A DNA stretch of 64,000 bases from Lichenicoccus sp965276875 (lineage in GTDB: Bacteria > Pseudomonadota > Alphaproteobacteria > Acetobacterales > Acetobacteraceae), in contig NZ_OZ255701.1 of the NCBI RefSeq assembly GCF_965276875.1, positions 3,348,001-3,412,000 of the forward strand. Direction: 5' to 3'. The notes beneath the pieces were generated by a model, which saw only the letters and a list, made by a program, of their open reading frames with translations, searched no databases and was not told the origin of the DNA. Shown here piece by piece: positions 1-8,168 of this stretch. A program made the translations under genes and the position numbers. Within the stretch, counting starts at the first letter, position 1; each line of letters opens with the position of its first letter.

Positions 1-1354
1 GCGGGTTGGCCGGCTTGAAGCCGAAGATGTTCTGGAAGCCGCCCTTGAGGTAGAACACGCCGCCCTGGCGCGGCAGGGCGCCATCGGAGATGTCGTTGAA
101 GAAGTCGTTCAGGCCGCGCAGGTTCGCGGACATGGTCGGGTTGTTGGAGACGTAGCCGAAATATTGCGGGCCGTTATGGTGCGTGACGTAGGAGGCGTGG
201 GTGCCGTTCGCGTCCACCGGGTCGCTGCTGGTCATCCCGGGATCGGTCGGCTCGCGGTCGTAGCCTTCCTCGTACCAGCGCCACGGCACGTTGCCCTGCC
301 CATCTTGGCCGATCGCCGGGATGTCCTGCGCCACATCGTCAAGGTCGCCGGCAGGATCGGCATCGTGCTTGACCTTGTTGGGCAGCGATGCGCCGGCAAG
401 CGTCAGCAGGACCGACGCGTAGGTCTGGTTGATCTGGGCGTTGGCGGCGGTGGTGCGTGCGTAATCGCTGGGGTTGTAGGGAACATGGACGGGCAGCGGG
501 TCGACCGCCGAGCCCCAGAGCGGATTGTCGTCGTTCAGGACCGGCACGCCCGGTGCGGCACCGCCGTTGTCGGTGTAGGCTTGGTTCGGATGCTTCACCC
601 ACTGCGTGATGCCGGTCTGAGCGGCGATGATCGAGAGATTGCCCGGGGTGGACGGGCCGCTCATCGACTCGAAGATGTGGTCGAACAGCACGAAGCGGTT
701 CGCGTAGTTCCACAGCAGCGGCACGGTGTCGCAATCCTCGTGCGCCATGGCGAGTTCGCCGTAGCCCTTGCTCTTTTGCGTCACCAGACCGCCGGCGGCG
801 TATTTCGCCTCCTCGGTGAGCGCAAACCGGTCCATCTTCGCCTGACCGCCACTCACATCCATCTTGGCGACCGTGAGCGGGTGCGAATGGTCGATGTCGT
901 CGGTGTCGGCCGCGAACTGGGCGGGGCCGATCCGAAATGGCTGGATCGTCGCACCGGTGGGCGGCGTGGCGGTGAGCGAGGCGCCCACCGGCAGCAGGGT
1001 CTGGATGTAGCCCGGTGTCTGGCTGGTGGGGTGCGAGTAGAGCCCCTCGGCACCCGGAAACGTGCCGAACAGGGAGTCGAACGAGCGATTCTCCTGATAC
1101 AGCACGAACACGTATTTGATATGGCGGCGTACCAGCGCGATCAGTTGCTGCCGGCTGAGATGCGGCTCGGACCCGGATTGCGTCTCCTGCTGGACGATCG
1201 CGCTCGGCACCGCCTCCGCCGCGACCAGGCTATGCAGGTGCGCTTCATAGCTGCCCGCGGGCGGCGCGGATTGCGCCAATGCGGCAAGCGGCTGACCGAA
1301 CAGCGCCGCGGCCGTCAGCCACGAGGTGCAGGCTGCGAGCCGGGAACGCTTCAT
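1..1354 (-). CDS. Secreted phosphoesterase (phospholipase C / acid phosphatase family), 3' end outside window
   Basis: The frame is open from an ATG at 1354 to the left edge, so about 451 residues are visible and the C-terminus is missing. It opens with a signal peptide (positive start MKRSR, hydrophobic core, cleavage near ALAQ-SAPP). At about residues 75-90 it has YVFVLYQENRSFDSLFG, the metal-binding ENRSFD signature of the PF04185 phosphoesterases (phospholipase C, AcpA-type acid phosphatase). Further on, AHEDCDTVP and FDHIFESMSGPSTPGN are also typical of the family. It should hydrolyse phosphomonoesters or phosphodiesters in the periplasm or outside the cell. The substrate cannot be told from sequence. 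The long open frame on the opposite strand is a composition shadow. Confidence 0.85.
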   Translation of the reverse strand, partial: MKRSRLAACTSWLTAAALFGQPLAALAQSAPPAGSYEAHLHSLVAAEAVPSAIVQQETQSGSEPHLSRQQLIALVRRHIKYVFVLYQENRSFDSLFGTFPGAEGLYSHPTSQTPGYIQTLLPVGASLTATPPTGATIQPFRIGPAQFAADTDDIDHSHPLTVAKMDVSGGQAKMDRFALTEEAKYAAGGLVTQKSKGYGELAMAHEDCDTVPLLWNYANRFVLFDHIFESMSGPSTPGNLSIIAAQTGITQWVKHPNQAYTDNGGAAPGVPVLNDDNPLWGSAVDPLPVHVPYNPSDYARTTAANAQINQTYASVLLTLAGASLPNKVKHDADPAGDLDDVAQDIPAIGQDGQGNVPWRWYEEGYDREPTDPGMTSSDPVDANGTHASYVTHHNGPQYFGYVSNNPTMSANLRGLNDFFNDISDGALPRQGGVFYLKGGFQNIFGFKPANP

Positions 1355-1502
1355 GCCACCAATCTCCAAAAACAGACGGTTCCAAGTAGCACCCGACCGC
1401 CGTCTACAGGATGACATTTCAGTTGCAGGCCGTGTTGATACCGGTCGCCCACAGGGCCGCTCGTGGGGTCAGGTTCAGCGGCAGGGCGGCGCGCGAAGGT
1501 CG

Positions 1503-3482
1503 CTACCGGACGAGCGCGAGGCGGGACAACATGAAGCCCAGCCGTCGCGTGTCGCCACCGATGCCGAGCGACCTGGGCGTGACCGGATGCATTACCCTCA
1601 GGGTCAGCCTGATGCGCGCGGCGTCAACACCGATCGCCACGCGCGCCGAGACTGGCCCGGAAGGCCCCCGCATGACGGCCAGCAGGTGGCCGCCCGCATC
1701 GCGGACCTGCACGATCTGCGGCCCGCCATGCGGCGCCAGCAAGGTGCCGCTCAGGACCAGGTGGACTGCCGCCGGCAGGCCGGTCGACGGAAACGCCAGC
1801 AGCGCCTGGGCGCCCTCGGTCCAGACGCCGTCCGGTGTTATCGCCGACCAGCCCTGCTCCAGCGTGAGGCCAGCGACGAGCGCATCCTCGACCGAGTAGG
1901 CGACGCCGAGGCGCAGCCCTGCCTGACGCATGATCCCGGCGCGGTCGAGCCGCACCGCCGGCCTGGCGCCGGTCCGGTCCCAGCCGGTGACCACCAGCCG
2001 CTTGGCGATGTGGTCATGCGCCGGGTCGCAACGCTCGCGGATCCCGAACAACAGGTTCCAGGTCATCGGCGAGACGCAGAGATCGTCTCGGCCGGCGCGC
2101 CGGAAGCCTGCGAGAACGGCCACGGTCTCCGGCCAGACCAGCGGCCATTCGGCGGCGGACACATCGAGGAACAGCTCGGTGCGGCCGCCGCCGGGCGCGG
2201 GCGGCAGGCGCAGCAGATCCGCCAACCCGCGTCGGAAGGAAACGTTCGCCCGCGTGTCGACCGGGGACCAGGGTGCCGTGTTGGAGATGGCTTTGACGGC
2301 AAGTGTTGTAACCACGACATAGAGTGCCAGCTTCGGACTCAGGCCCAAGCGGCTTGCGCTCACCGCGTGCAGCATCGCCGCCACGCAGGCGGTTCCCACG
2401 AACGGCGCCAGCCAGATCAGCAGATAGAGGTTGGCAAGATCGTCGATCTCGCGCCAGGCGTACCACAAGGCAGGCAGTGCTGCCGGGAAGAACACCACCA
2501 GGGCGGCGGTGCGTAGCCCTGCCGCCTGCCGCCGTGCTTGCGAGGTCGCGGGCAGCAGCAGAAGCAGGAGCCAAACGCCGGCCGCGGGGATGAACCCCAG
2601 CACCGTGTGCCACGCGCCTGCCAGGCGCTGCGGCGGCAGCGCGCCAATGAAATGCCAATACTGTGCCAGTTCGCCTGGCCAGTGCAGGATGGTCTGCAGC
2701 AGGATCGGTGCTGCATAGAACGCCGCGATCGCCACGCTCAGGCACACCGGCAGACGGTTACCGGCGATCCACGCTGACAGGGTGCTGAGCCGCAACGCCG
2801 GACGGTGCACGATGCCCAGCAGCAGGGCGGCAAGTCCGAGGATCATCGGCACGATGCCAAGGAAGCTGGCATGACCGTTCACCATTTGGGCGCTGCCCAG
2901 CACCAGCAGCGGCAGCCAGCTCGACCCGCGCAGGATGCAGCCGGCGAGGCCGGTCGCAGCCAGCAGCGAGGAGGCGATGGTCGAATAAGGTGTCCAGAGT
3001 TGGACGAACGGGTTGGCCGGCGCCAGCGGCGAGACGATGCAGGCGGCGATGATCGCCACCGCGAGTGCGCCGAACAGCGGCCGGCCGCTGACCAGCCCCC
3101 ATAGCCGGCAGGCCACCGCGAACGCGATCGCCTGGGTCAGCGAGAGCGCGAAGGTCTGCGCACCCAGATAGGAGTTAAACAGCCCGGTCCAGCGATAGAA
3201 CAGATCCTCGCCGAGGGCCGCGACGTAGAGGAACCAGGGCCCTGGATGATAGAAGCCGAAGCGGCTGTAGTTGCCGTGCAGCAGCCGCAGATGCTGCGCC
3301 TGCTGCACCAGCAGGTCGTCCGCGGCGGCGTCGCCCATCGGCAGCACGAGCGGTCCGAACAACAGCGCCCTCTCGGCGAACAGCAGGTAGCCGACCAGGC
3401 CTGCGAACAGCAGGACCGGCACCAGCCACGCGCCAATTCGATCATAGAGGAGGTCGTGACCCCGACGCGTCTCTGCACCCAC
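1503..3482 (-). CDS. Polytopic membrane protein, GT-C-like architecture, function unknown
   Basis: About 660 residues. An N-terminal membrane segment (LVPVLLFAGLVGYLLF) is followed by an extracytoplasmic loop with PMGDAAADD and YSRFGFYHPGPWFLY. About ten more hydrophobic segments follow, then a soluble C-terminal domain of about 230 residues that ends GIGGDTRRLGFMLSRLALV. Acidic residues in the first loop plus many membrane segments resemble GT-C lipid-linked glycosyltransferases, and the tail resembles domains seen at the ends of Acetobacteraceae surface-polysaccharide proteins. This is analogy only. The start is uncertain: the longest frame begins inside the hairpin cluster at 3522-3562, so I use a GTG at 3482 next to it. 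No clear ribosome site is visible. It lies 101 bp downstream of the sugar importer. Confidence 0.6.
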   Translation of the reverse strand: MGAETRRGHDLLYDRIGAWLVPVLLFAGLVGYLLFAERALLFGPLVLPMGDAAADDLLVQQAQHLRLLHGNYSRFGFYHPGPWFLYVAALGEDLFYRWTGLFNSYLGAQTFALSLTQAIAFAVACRLWGLVSGRPLFGALAVAIIAACIVSPLAPANPFVQLWTPYSTIASSLLAATGLAGCILRGSSWLPLLVLGSAQMVNGHASFLGIVPMILGLAALLLGIVHRPALRLSTLSAWIAGNRLPVCLSVAIAAFYAAPILLQTILHWPGELAQYWHFIGALPPQRLAGAWHTVLGFIPAAGVWLLLLLLPATSQARRQAAGLRTAALVVFFPAALPALWYAWREIDDLANLYLLIWLAPFVGTACVAAMLHAVSASRLGLSPKLALYVVVTTLAVKAISNTAPWSPVDTRANVSFRRGLADLLRLPPAPGGGRTELFLDVSAAEWPLVWPETVAVLAGFRRAGRDDLCVSPMTWNLLFGIRERCDPAHDHIAKRLVVTGWDRTGARPAVRLDRAGIMRQAGLRLGVAYSVEDALVAGLTLEQGWSAITPDGVWTEGAQALLAFPSTGLPAAVHLVLSGTLLAPHGGPQIVQVRDAGGHLLAVMRGPSGPVSARVAIGVDAARIRLTLRVMHPVTPRSLGIGGDTRRLGFMLSRLALVR

Positions 3483-3503
3483 GATTGGCTTCAAAATCCA
3501 ATG

Positions 3504-3562
3504 ATTCTTAAGAATCGGGGTCTGGGGCCTACGGCCCCAGTGGGTCAAGGGCAAAGCCCTTG
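3504..3562. repeat. Intergenic hairpin cluster (three perfect inverted repeats)
   Basis: Three perfect palindromic units lie side by side. ATTCTTAAGAAT is at 3504-3515. CTGGGGCC/GGCCCCAG is at 3522-3529 and 3533-3540 with a TAC loop. CAAGGGC/GCCCTTG is at 3546-3552 and 3556-3562 with an AAA loop. The trinucleotide loops and GGGCC-rich arms match the style of the larger cluster at 34812-34921. The element sits between the end of the sugar-importer operon and the next gene on the same strand, so it could act as a terminator or processing site, or be a non-autonomous repeat. Confidence 0.75.
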
Positions 3563-3583
3563 CCTGGCTCTCTCCGCACCCCG

Positions 3584-4525
3584 TCAGCGTGCGCGGCCGC
3601 GCGACAGGCCGGACTGGATGATCACCGCCAGCAGCAGGAACACGCCGCTCGCCAGACCCTGATAGGCGGCACTCAGGCTGCCGATCTGGTTGATGATGTT
3701 CTCGATGACGCCCAGCAGCAGCACGCCCGCCAGGGCGCCCGCCATGGTGCCGACGCCGCCGGTGAGCAGCACCCCGCCGATCACCGCGGCGGCGATGGAT
3801 TGCAGTTCGTAGCCGTTGCCCGCCCCTGAAAGCCCGCTGCTCAGACGCGCGGCAAGCAACGCGCCGGAAAGGCCGGCGAGACCGCCGCTGAGGCAGTAGG
3901 TGATGATCTTCACCCGCTCGACGCGGATGCCGAGCATGCGCGCGGCCTCCTCGTTGCCGCCGATGGCGAACACCGCCGCCCCGAACGGGGTTTGGTTGAG
4001 CAGCAGGGCGGCGAGCGCGAAGATCGCGAGCAGGATCAGGATCAGGCTGTTGATGCCCAGGATCTGGCTGTTGGCGATGGCGCCGAAGAAGCCGGGATGG
4101 CGGATCACCAGGCTCTCGCCGGCCAGCGCCACCGCCGCCCCCTTGAGTGCCAGCAGGGCCGACAGGGTGACGATGAACGGCGCCATACGGGCACGCGCGA
4201 TCAGCATGCCGTCGATCAGCCCGACCAGGATGCCCGCCGCGGTCGGCAGCAGCAGCGCGGCCGCCCAGCCATAGGGGACGGCGTAGGCTGCGAGCACGGT
4301 GCCGACGCTGACCATCGAGCCGACCGCGAGGTCGAAGCCGCCCATGATGATGACGAAGGTCTGCCCGACCGCAACCAAGCCGAGGAAAGTGGCGGCGGTG
4401 ACGATGTCCTGGACGTTGCCCAGGTGCAGGAAGTCGGGAAAGGCGAGGGCCGCCACCACCACGACGACGGCCAGGACGACGATCGCGCCGCGTGCCTGGA
4501 TCAGCTCGATCAGACGGCCCTGCAT
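3584..4525 (-). CDS. Sugar ABC transporter permease, second subunit (YjfF/RbsC-like)
   Basis: 313 residues, BPD_transp_2 family, with about eight to ten membrane segments. It has GQTFVIIMGGFDLAVGSMVS and the late signature AIGGNEEAARMLGIRV, then AAAVIGGVLLTGGVGTMAG, typical of RbsC/YjfF permeases. I chose the ATG at 4525 because it lies one base past the stop of the upstream permease gene (TGA 4529-4527). The longer frame would overlap that gene by about 80 bp. It is the last gene of a binding protein-ATPase-permease-permease operon, the same order as E. coli ytfQ-ytfR-ytfT-yjfF, so a galactofuranose-like or pentose substrate is possible but not shown. Confidence 0.88.
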   Translation of the reverse strand: MQGRLIELIQARGAIVVLAVVVVVAALAFPDFLHLGNVQDIVTAATFLGLVAVGQTFVIIMGGFDLAVGSMVSVGTVLAAYAVPYGWAAALLLPTAAGILVGLIDGMLIARARMAPFIVTLSALLALKGAAVALAGESLVIRHPGFFGAIANSQILGINSLILILLAIFALAALLLNQTPFGAAVFAIGGNEEAARMLGIRVERVKIITYCLSGGLAGLSGALLAARLSSGLSGAGNGYELQSIAAAVIGGVLLTGGVGTMAGALAGVLLLGVIENIINQIGSLSAAYQGLASGVFLLLAVIIQSGLSRGRAR

Positions 4526-4526
4526 C

Positions 4527-5471
4527 TCAGCCGCCCGCCCGCTGCAGGTAGAGGGCGGCGATGATGAAGGCGGCCTTGAGCATCTGCGCGTAGGTCGAGC
4601 TGACATTGTTCATGATGAAGCTCGCATCGAGCACTTCCAGCAGCAGCACGCCGAACACCGTGCCGATCGTCGAAACCCGGCCGCCGGACAGTGGCGTGCC
4701 GCCGATCACGCTGGCGGCGATCGCATCGAGCTCGAACTGCACGCCGATATAGTTCGGATCGGCAGCCCCGAGCCGGGCGGTGGCGAACAGCCCGGCGATG
4801 CCAGCGAGCAGCCCGCTCAGCGCATAGACGAACACCAGGGTGGCGCGCACCGGCTGGCCGGCGAGGAAGGCCGCGGTGCGGCTGGCGCCGGCGAAGATCG
4901 CATAGTGTCCGAGGGTCGTGCGTCGCACGATGAAGGCGAACGCCACGGCCACCGCAAGTGCGATCAGGGCGGTGACCGGCAGCACCCAGAGGCTGGCGCC
5001 GCCGAGCCAGCTGATGGGCCCATCGAACGGCATGTCGAGGCGGGCGCCGCCGAGCAGCGCCTGGGCCAGCCCCCGCGCCGCCACCAGCAGCGACAGGCTG
5101 GAGATCAGCGGATCGATCCGCAGCACCGCGATCAGCAACCCGTTGAGCACGCCGCACGCGAGGCCGGCACCGATGCCAAGGCACATGGCCCCGCCTTGGC
5201 CGATCCCGAGACTGAGCCCGATCACCGCCGAACTCAGCGCCATCACCGAGCCCACCGAGAGGTCGATGCCGCGGGTGCCGATCGCCAGGCTCTGGCCGAG
5301 CCCGATCAGGATCACCGGTGCGGACTCAAACAACAGGCTGCGGATCACCGCCGGATTGCGAAAGCCGGGGGTCACCGCGATATCGAAGGCGACCAGGGCG
5401 GCAAAGGCGATGAACACGCTCAGGGCCCGGAGTGATCCGGCCCGCAGGCGCAGGTCCGTGGCAACACTCAT
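4527..5471 (-). CDS. Sugar ABC transporter permease, first subunit (YtfT/RbsC-like)
   Basis: 314 residues, BPD_transp_2 family. GQSLAIGTRGIDLSVGSVMA and FELDAIAASVIGGTPLSGGR are diagnostic of carbohydrate permeases that pair with RbsA-type double ATPases. The start ATG at 5471 overlaps the ATPase stop by four bases (ATGA), so the two are translationally coupled. A second permease follows at once. This fits a heterodimeric channel as in YtfT-YjfF, not an RbsC homodimer. Confidence 0.9.
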   Translation of the reverse strand: MSVATDLRLRAGSLRALSVFIAFAALVAFDIAVTPGFRNPAVIRSLLFESAPVILIGLGQSLAIGTRGIDLSVGSVMALSSAVIGLSLGIGQGGAMCLGIGAGLACGVLNGLLIAVLRIDPLISSLSLLVAARGLAQALLGGARLDMPFDGPISWLGGASLWVLPVTALIALAVAVAFAFIVRRTTLGHYAIFAGASRTAAFLAGQPVRATLVFVYALSGLLAGIAGLFATARLGAADPNYIGVQFELDAIAASVIGGTPLSGGRVSTIGTVFGVLLLEVLDASFIMNNVSSTYAQMLKAAFIIAALYLQRAGG

Positions 5472-7006
5472 GAAGCAGCAGGCCCTTCTGTGCCCGCGCT
5501 TTCTGTGCCAGCCAGCAGCGCCAGCACATCCTCGGGCTCGCGCCCGGCGGTCGTGAGCTCTCCGGAGACCGCGCCCTCGCTGAGCACCACCAGCCGGTCG
5601 GCGAGCTCCATGATCTCCTCGACCTCCGACGACGTCACCAGCACGCCGAGTCCCTCACGCGCCAGCGCGCGGATCGCGCGATGCACCTCCGCCTTGGCGC
5701 CGACATCGATGCCGCGCGTCGGATCATCAAGCATCACCACCTTCGGCGCGGTGCACAGAGCCCGCGCGATCAGCACCTTCTGCTGGTTGCCGCCGGAGAG
5801 TTCGGAAATCAGCGCCGCCGGCCCCGAGGTCTTGATCCCGAGCGAGGCGACATAGCGCTCGACCAGCTCGGTCTGGCGCCGGCGCGAGACCACGCCGAAG
5901 CGCGAGATACGCGGCAGCACCGCGGCGGTCAGGTTCTCGCGCACCGACAGGCGCGGGAAGATGCCTTCCGCGCGTCGGTCCTCGGAGAGGAAGGCAAGGC
6001 CGTTACGGATGCTGCGCGACGGCGTCAGGCTGCCGAGTGGGCGCTCCTCCAGTGCTACGCTGCCGCGCTCGGGGGTCTCGGCGCCATAGATCGCCTTGAG
6101 CGTCTCGGTGCGGCCGGAGCCGAGCAGTCCGGCGAGGCCAAGGATTTCGCCGCGACGCACCGACAGCGACACATCCACGACCCGCCGCCGCCAGCTCAGC
6201 CCGCGCACACCCAGGGCCAACGCACCGCTCTCGACGGCGCGCGCGTGCGCGGCCCGCTCGCTTCTGTCGGGGCCTGCGGCGGCCGCCTCGCGTCCCAGCA
6301 TGGCGGCGATCAGCCGGCCTCGCGGCAGGTCGGCGGTGCGCGCACTCTCGACCTTGGCCCCGTCGCGCAGCACGGTCAGCCGGTCGCACAGCCGGTAGCA
6401 TTCCGACAAGCGGTGGCTGACATAGACGATGCCCTTGCCCTCATTGCGGAGCTGCTCGACGACGCCGAACAGCACCTCGACCTCGGCGCCGCTCAGCGCC
6501 GAAGTGGGTTCGTCCATGATCACCACACGCGCCCCGAGTGAGACCACGCGCGCGATCGAGACCATCTGCTGCAGCCCGAGCCCGAGGCTGCGCAACGGCC
6601 GGCGCGGATCGATCCCGAGCCCGTAACGCGACAGCAGCGCCGCCGCCTCGCGCACCATCCGATTGCTGTCGGTCAGCGGCCCGCGACGCGGCTCGCGCCC
6701 TAGATAGATGTTGGCGGCGACGCTGCGCTCGGGAATCAGGTTGATCTCCTGATACACGGCGGCGACCCCCGCGCGCTGCGCTTCGCGCGGGCTGGCGAAG
6801 GCGACCGGGGCGCCGTCCAGCAGGATTTCGCCGGCACTCGCCTGGTGCAGGCCGGTGAGCAGCTTGATCAGCGTCGACTTGCCGGCGCCGTTCTCGCCCA
6901 TCAGCCCGTGCACCTCGCCTTGTGCCACGTCGAACGAGACGTCGCGCAGGGCGACCACGTTGCCGAAGCTCTTGCCCAGGCCACGGGTCGCGAGCAGCAC
7001 GCCCAT
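5468..7006 (-). CDS. Sugar ABC transporter ATPase, double-domain (YtfR/RbsA-like)
   Basis: 512 residues with two fused nucleotide-binding domains. Domain 1 has Walker A GENGAGKST, a Q-loop AVYQEINLIPE and Walker B VVIMDEPTSAL. Its signature segment LGLGLQQM is degenerate. Domain 2 has the altered P-loop GLLGSGRTETLK usual for this family, a good signature LSGGNQQK and Walker B VVMLDDPTRG. The protein powers sugar uptake from the cytoplasmic face. The start at 7006 lies five bases after the stop of the binding-protein gene. A longer in-frame reading back to 7114 would overlap that gene and is rejected. Confidence 0.92.
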   Translation of the reverse strand: MGVLLATRGLGKSFGNVVALRDVSFDVAQGEVHGLMGENGAGKSTLIKLLTGLHQASAGEILLDGAPVAFASPREAQRAGVAAVYQEINLIPERSVAANIYLGREPRRGPLTDSNRMVREAAALLSRYGLGIDPRRPLRSLGLGLQQMVSIARVVSLGARVVIMDEPTSALSGAEVEVLFGVVEQLRNEGKGIVYVSHRLSECYRLCDRLTVLRDGAKVESARTADLPRGRLIAAMLGREAAAAGPDRSERAAHARAVESGALALGVRGLSWRRRVVDVSLSVRRGEILGLAGLLGSGRTETLKAIYGAETPERGSVALEERPLGSLTPSRSIRNGLAFLSEDRRAEGIFPRLSVRENLTAAVLPRISRFGVVSRRRQTELVERYVASLGIKTSGPAALISELSGGNQQKVLIARALCTAPKVVMLDDPTRGIDVGAKAEVHRAIRALAREGLGVLVTSSEVEEIMELADRLVVLSEGAVSGELTTAGREPEDVLALLAGTESAGTEGPAAS

Positions 7007-7011
7007 TTCGT

Positions 7012-8040
7012 TCAGTAGGGCGCGCCGGTCTTCAGCGCGTGCGCGGCGTTGGCCTTGTCGTAGAGCGCATCCTTCATGATCAGCTTCTGCGACACCGGCT
7101 TGCCGTCGAACCATTCGCCGAGTGCCTTGAAGGAGAGCGGCCCGAAGCGCGGGTTGGTCTCGACGTCGGCCTGCGCGCGGCCATCGGCGATCGCCTGCAC
7201 CATCGTCTTGGTGCCATCAATCGAGACGATGCGGATGTCACGGCCCGGCTTCTTGCCGCTCTGCTGGATCGCCCGCATCGCGCCAAGGGTCATGACGTCG
7301 GCATGCGAATACAGCGCGTTTGCGGTGGAATGGGCGAGCAGCATCTGCTCCATCACGCGCTGTGCGTCGGTCGCCGACCAGTTGCCGGTCTGGGCGGCCA
7401 GCAGGTGCATGCCGGGATGCTTCTTGAGCGCGTCGGCGAAGCCCTGGGTGCGCTCGCTCTCCACCGCATTGCCGTAGGCGCCCTGGATTTCGAGGATCTT
7501 GGCCTTGCCGCCGACGGCTTGGGCCAGGGCGTTGGCCGAGCGCTCGCCCTGGACGTAGAAGTTCGACCCGATATTGGTGATGAAATCCTTACATTCGGTG
7601 CCGGCGGTGACCCGGTCGATGGTGATCACGGGGATGTTCTTGGCCGCGGCCTGCTCGAGTGCCGGCTGCAGTCCGGTCGAGTTCAGCGGAGCGACGATCA
7701 ACGCCTTGGCGCCCTGGCTGATCATGCTCTCGATGTCGGAGACCTGCTTGGCCTGGTCGTCATTGGCGTTGGTATAGAGCAGCCGCTGCACACCAGCGGT
7801 CTTCGCCGCCGCCTTGACCGAGTTGGTTTCGGCCGCGCGGAACGGGTTCTGCTCGTTCTCGGACTGCGAGAACCCGACCACCATGCCCGACATCGAGGCA
7901 TGGTTCGGCGAGGGGTTGGTGCAGACCGCGGAGGAGGTGCTGCCGACGACCTGCCCCGGCCCCGATTGCGCAAGCGCCGGTGCTCCCGCCAGCACGCTGG
8001 CCGAACACAAGATCGCGGCGAACCCGATTGGATGTCTCAT
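7012..8040 (-). CDS. Periplasmic sugar-binding protein (YtfQ-like)
   Basis: 342 residues with a signal peptide (MRHPIGFAAILCSASVLAGA, cleavage near ALAQ-SGPG). The Peripla_BP_4 fold is evident from VGFSQSENEQNPFRAAE, ALIVAPLNSTG, IPVITIDR, EIQGAYGNAVESERTQGF, LYSHADVMTLGA and IVSIDGTKTMVQAI. The N-terminal VGFSQ with AAETN and the VSIDG segment resemble E. coli YtfQ (galactofuranose binding) more than RbsB. A strong ribosome site (AGGGAGGAAG) precedes the ATG at 8040. It is the first gene of the four-gene importer operon and is divergent from the GntR regulator, with which it shares a 116 bp control region. Confidence 0.9.
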   Translation of the reverse strand: MRHPIGFAAILCSASVLAGAPALAQSGPGQVVGSTSSAVCTNPSPNHASMSGMVVGFSQSENEQNPFRAAETNSVKAAAKTAGVQRLLYTNANDDQAKQVSDIESMISQGAKALIVAPLNSTGLQPALEQAAAKNIPVITIDRVTAGTECKDFITNIGSNFYVQGERSANALAQAVGGKAKILEIQGAYGNAVESERTQGFADALKKHPGMHLLAAQTGNWSATDAQRVMEQMLLAHSTANALYSHADVMTLGAMRAIQQSGKKPGRDIRIVSIDGTKTMVQAIADGRAQADVETNPRFGPLSFKALGEWFDGKPVSQKLIMKDALYDKANAAHALKTGAPY

Positions 8041-8080
8041 GATGGTGCTTCCTCCCTTGGCTGCGGGCCGCTATGGGCCC

Positions 8081-8095
8081 GTCAACATCGTTGAC
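8081..8095. promoter_or_regulatory. Inverted repeat in sugar-importer control region
   Basis: GTCAACATCGTTGAC is a perfect 6-bp inverted repeat around ATC. It lies downstream of the predicted importer promoter, between that promoter and the importer ribosome site, so a bound protein here could act as a roadblock. It is unlike the two TATGTCTGACA sites nearby, so it may serve a different factor or be chance. Confidence 0.35.
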
Positions 8096-8104
8096 GACAC
8101 GACG

Positions 8105-8141
8105 TTGACACGAAATTAGAGACGTTCGATATGTCTGACAA
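8105..8141. promoter_or_regulatory. Divergent promoter pair between GntR regulator and sugar importer
   Basis: Plus strand, for the regulator: TTGACA at 8105-8110, 17 bp spacer, GATATG at 8128-8133 (weak -10). Minus strand, for the importer: TTGTCA at 8141-8136, 17 bp spacer, TAATTT at 8118-8113. The two promoters lie back to back and both overlap the first TATGTCTGACA site, so one bound regulator could shut both. Promoter calls are by eye. Confidence 0.5.
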
Positions 8142-8168
8142 TACGAAAACAGCGTTATGTCTGACATA
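8130..8168. promoter_or_regulatory. Probable GntR operator, two TATGTCTGACA boxes
   Basis: TATGTCTGACA occurs at 8130-8140 and again at 8156-8166, start to start 26 bp. The second copy extends to a perfect palindrome TATGTC-T-GACATA (8156-8168). FadR-subfamily GntR proteins bind short palindromes of the form TNGTNNNACNA, and these boxes fit. Box 1 overlaps both divergent promoters and box 2 covers the regulator start codon (8157), which predicts autorepression and repression of the importer, relieved by a sugar or sugar-acid. Confidence 0.6.

Noticed and set aside
164..1414. 416-codon open frame on the plus strand
   Set aside because: It lies opposite the phosphoesterase with its signal peptide and ENRSFD motif. 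Its product is Arg/Val/Gly-rich without domains.
3504..3562. Insertion-sequence end or attachment site
   Set aside because: No transposase or integrase remnant, target duplication or tRNA is near. It fits a hairpin repeat better.
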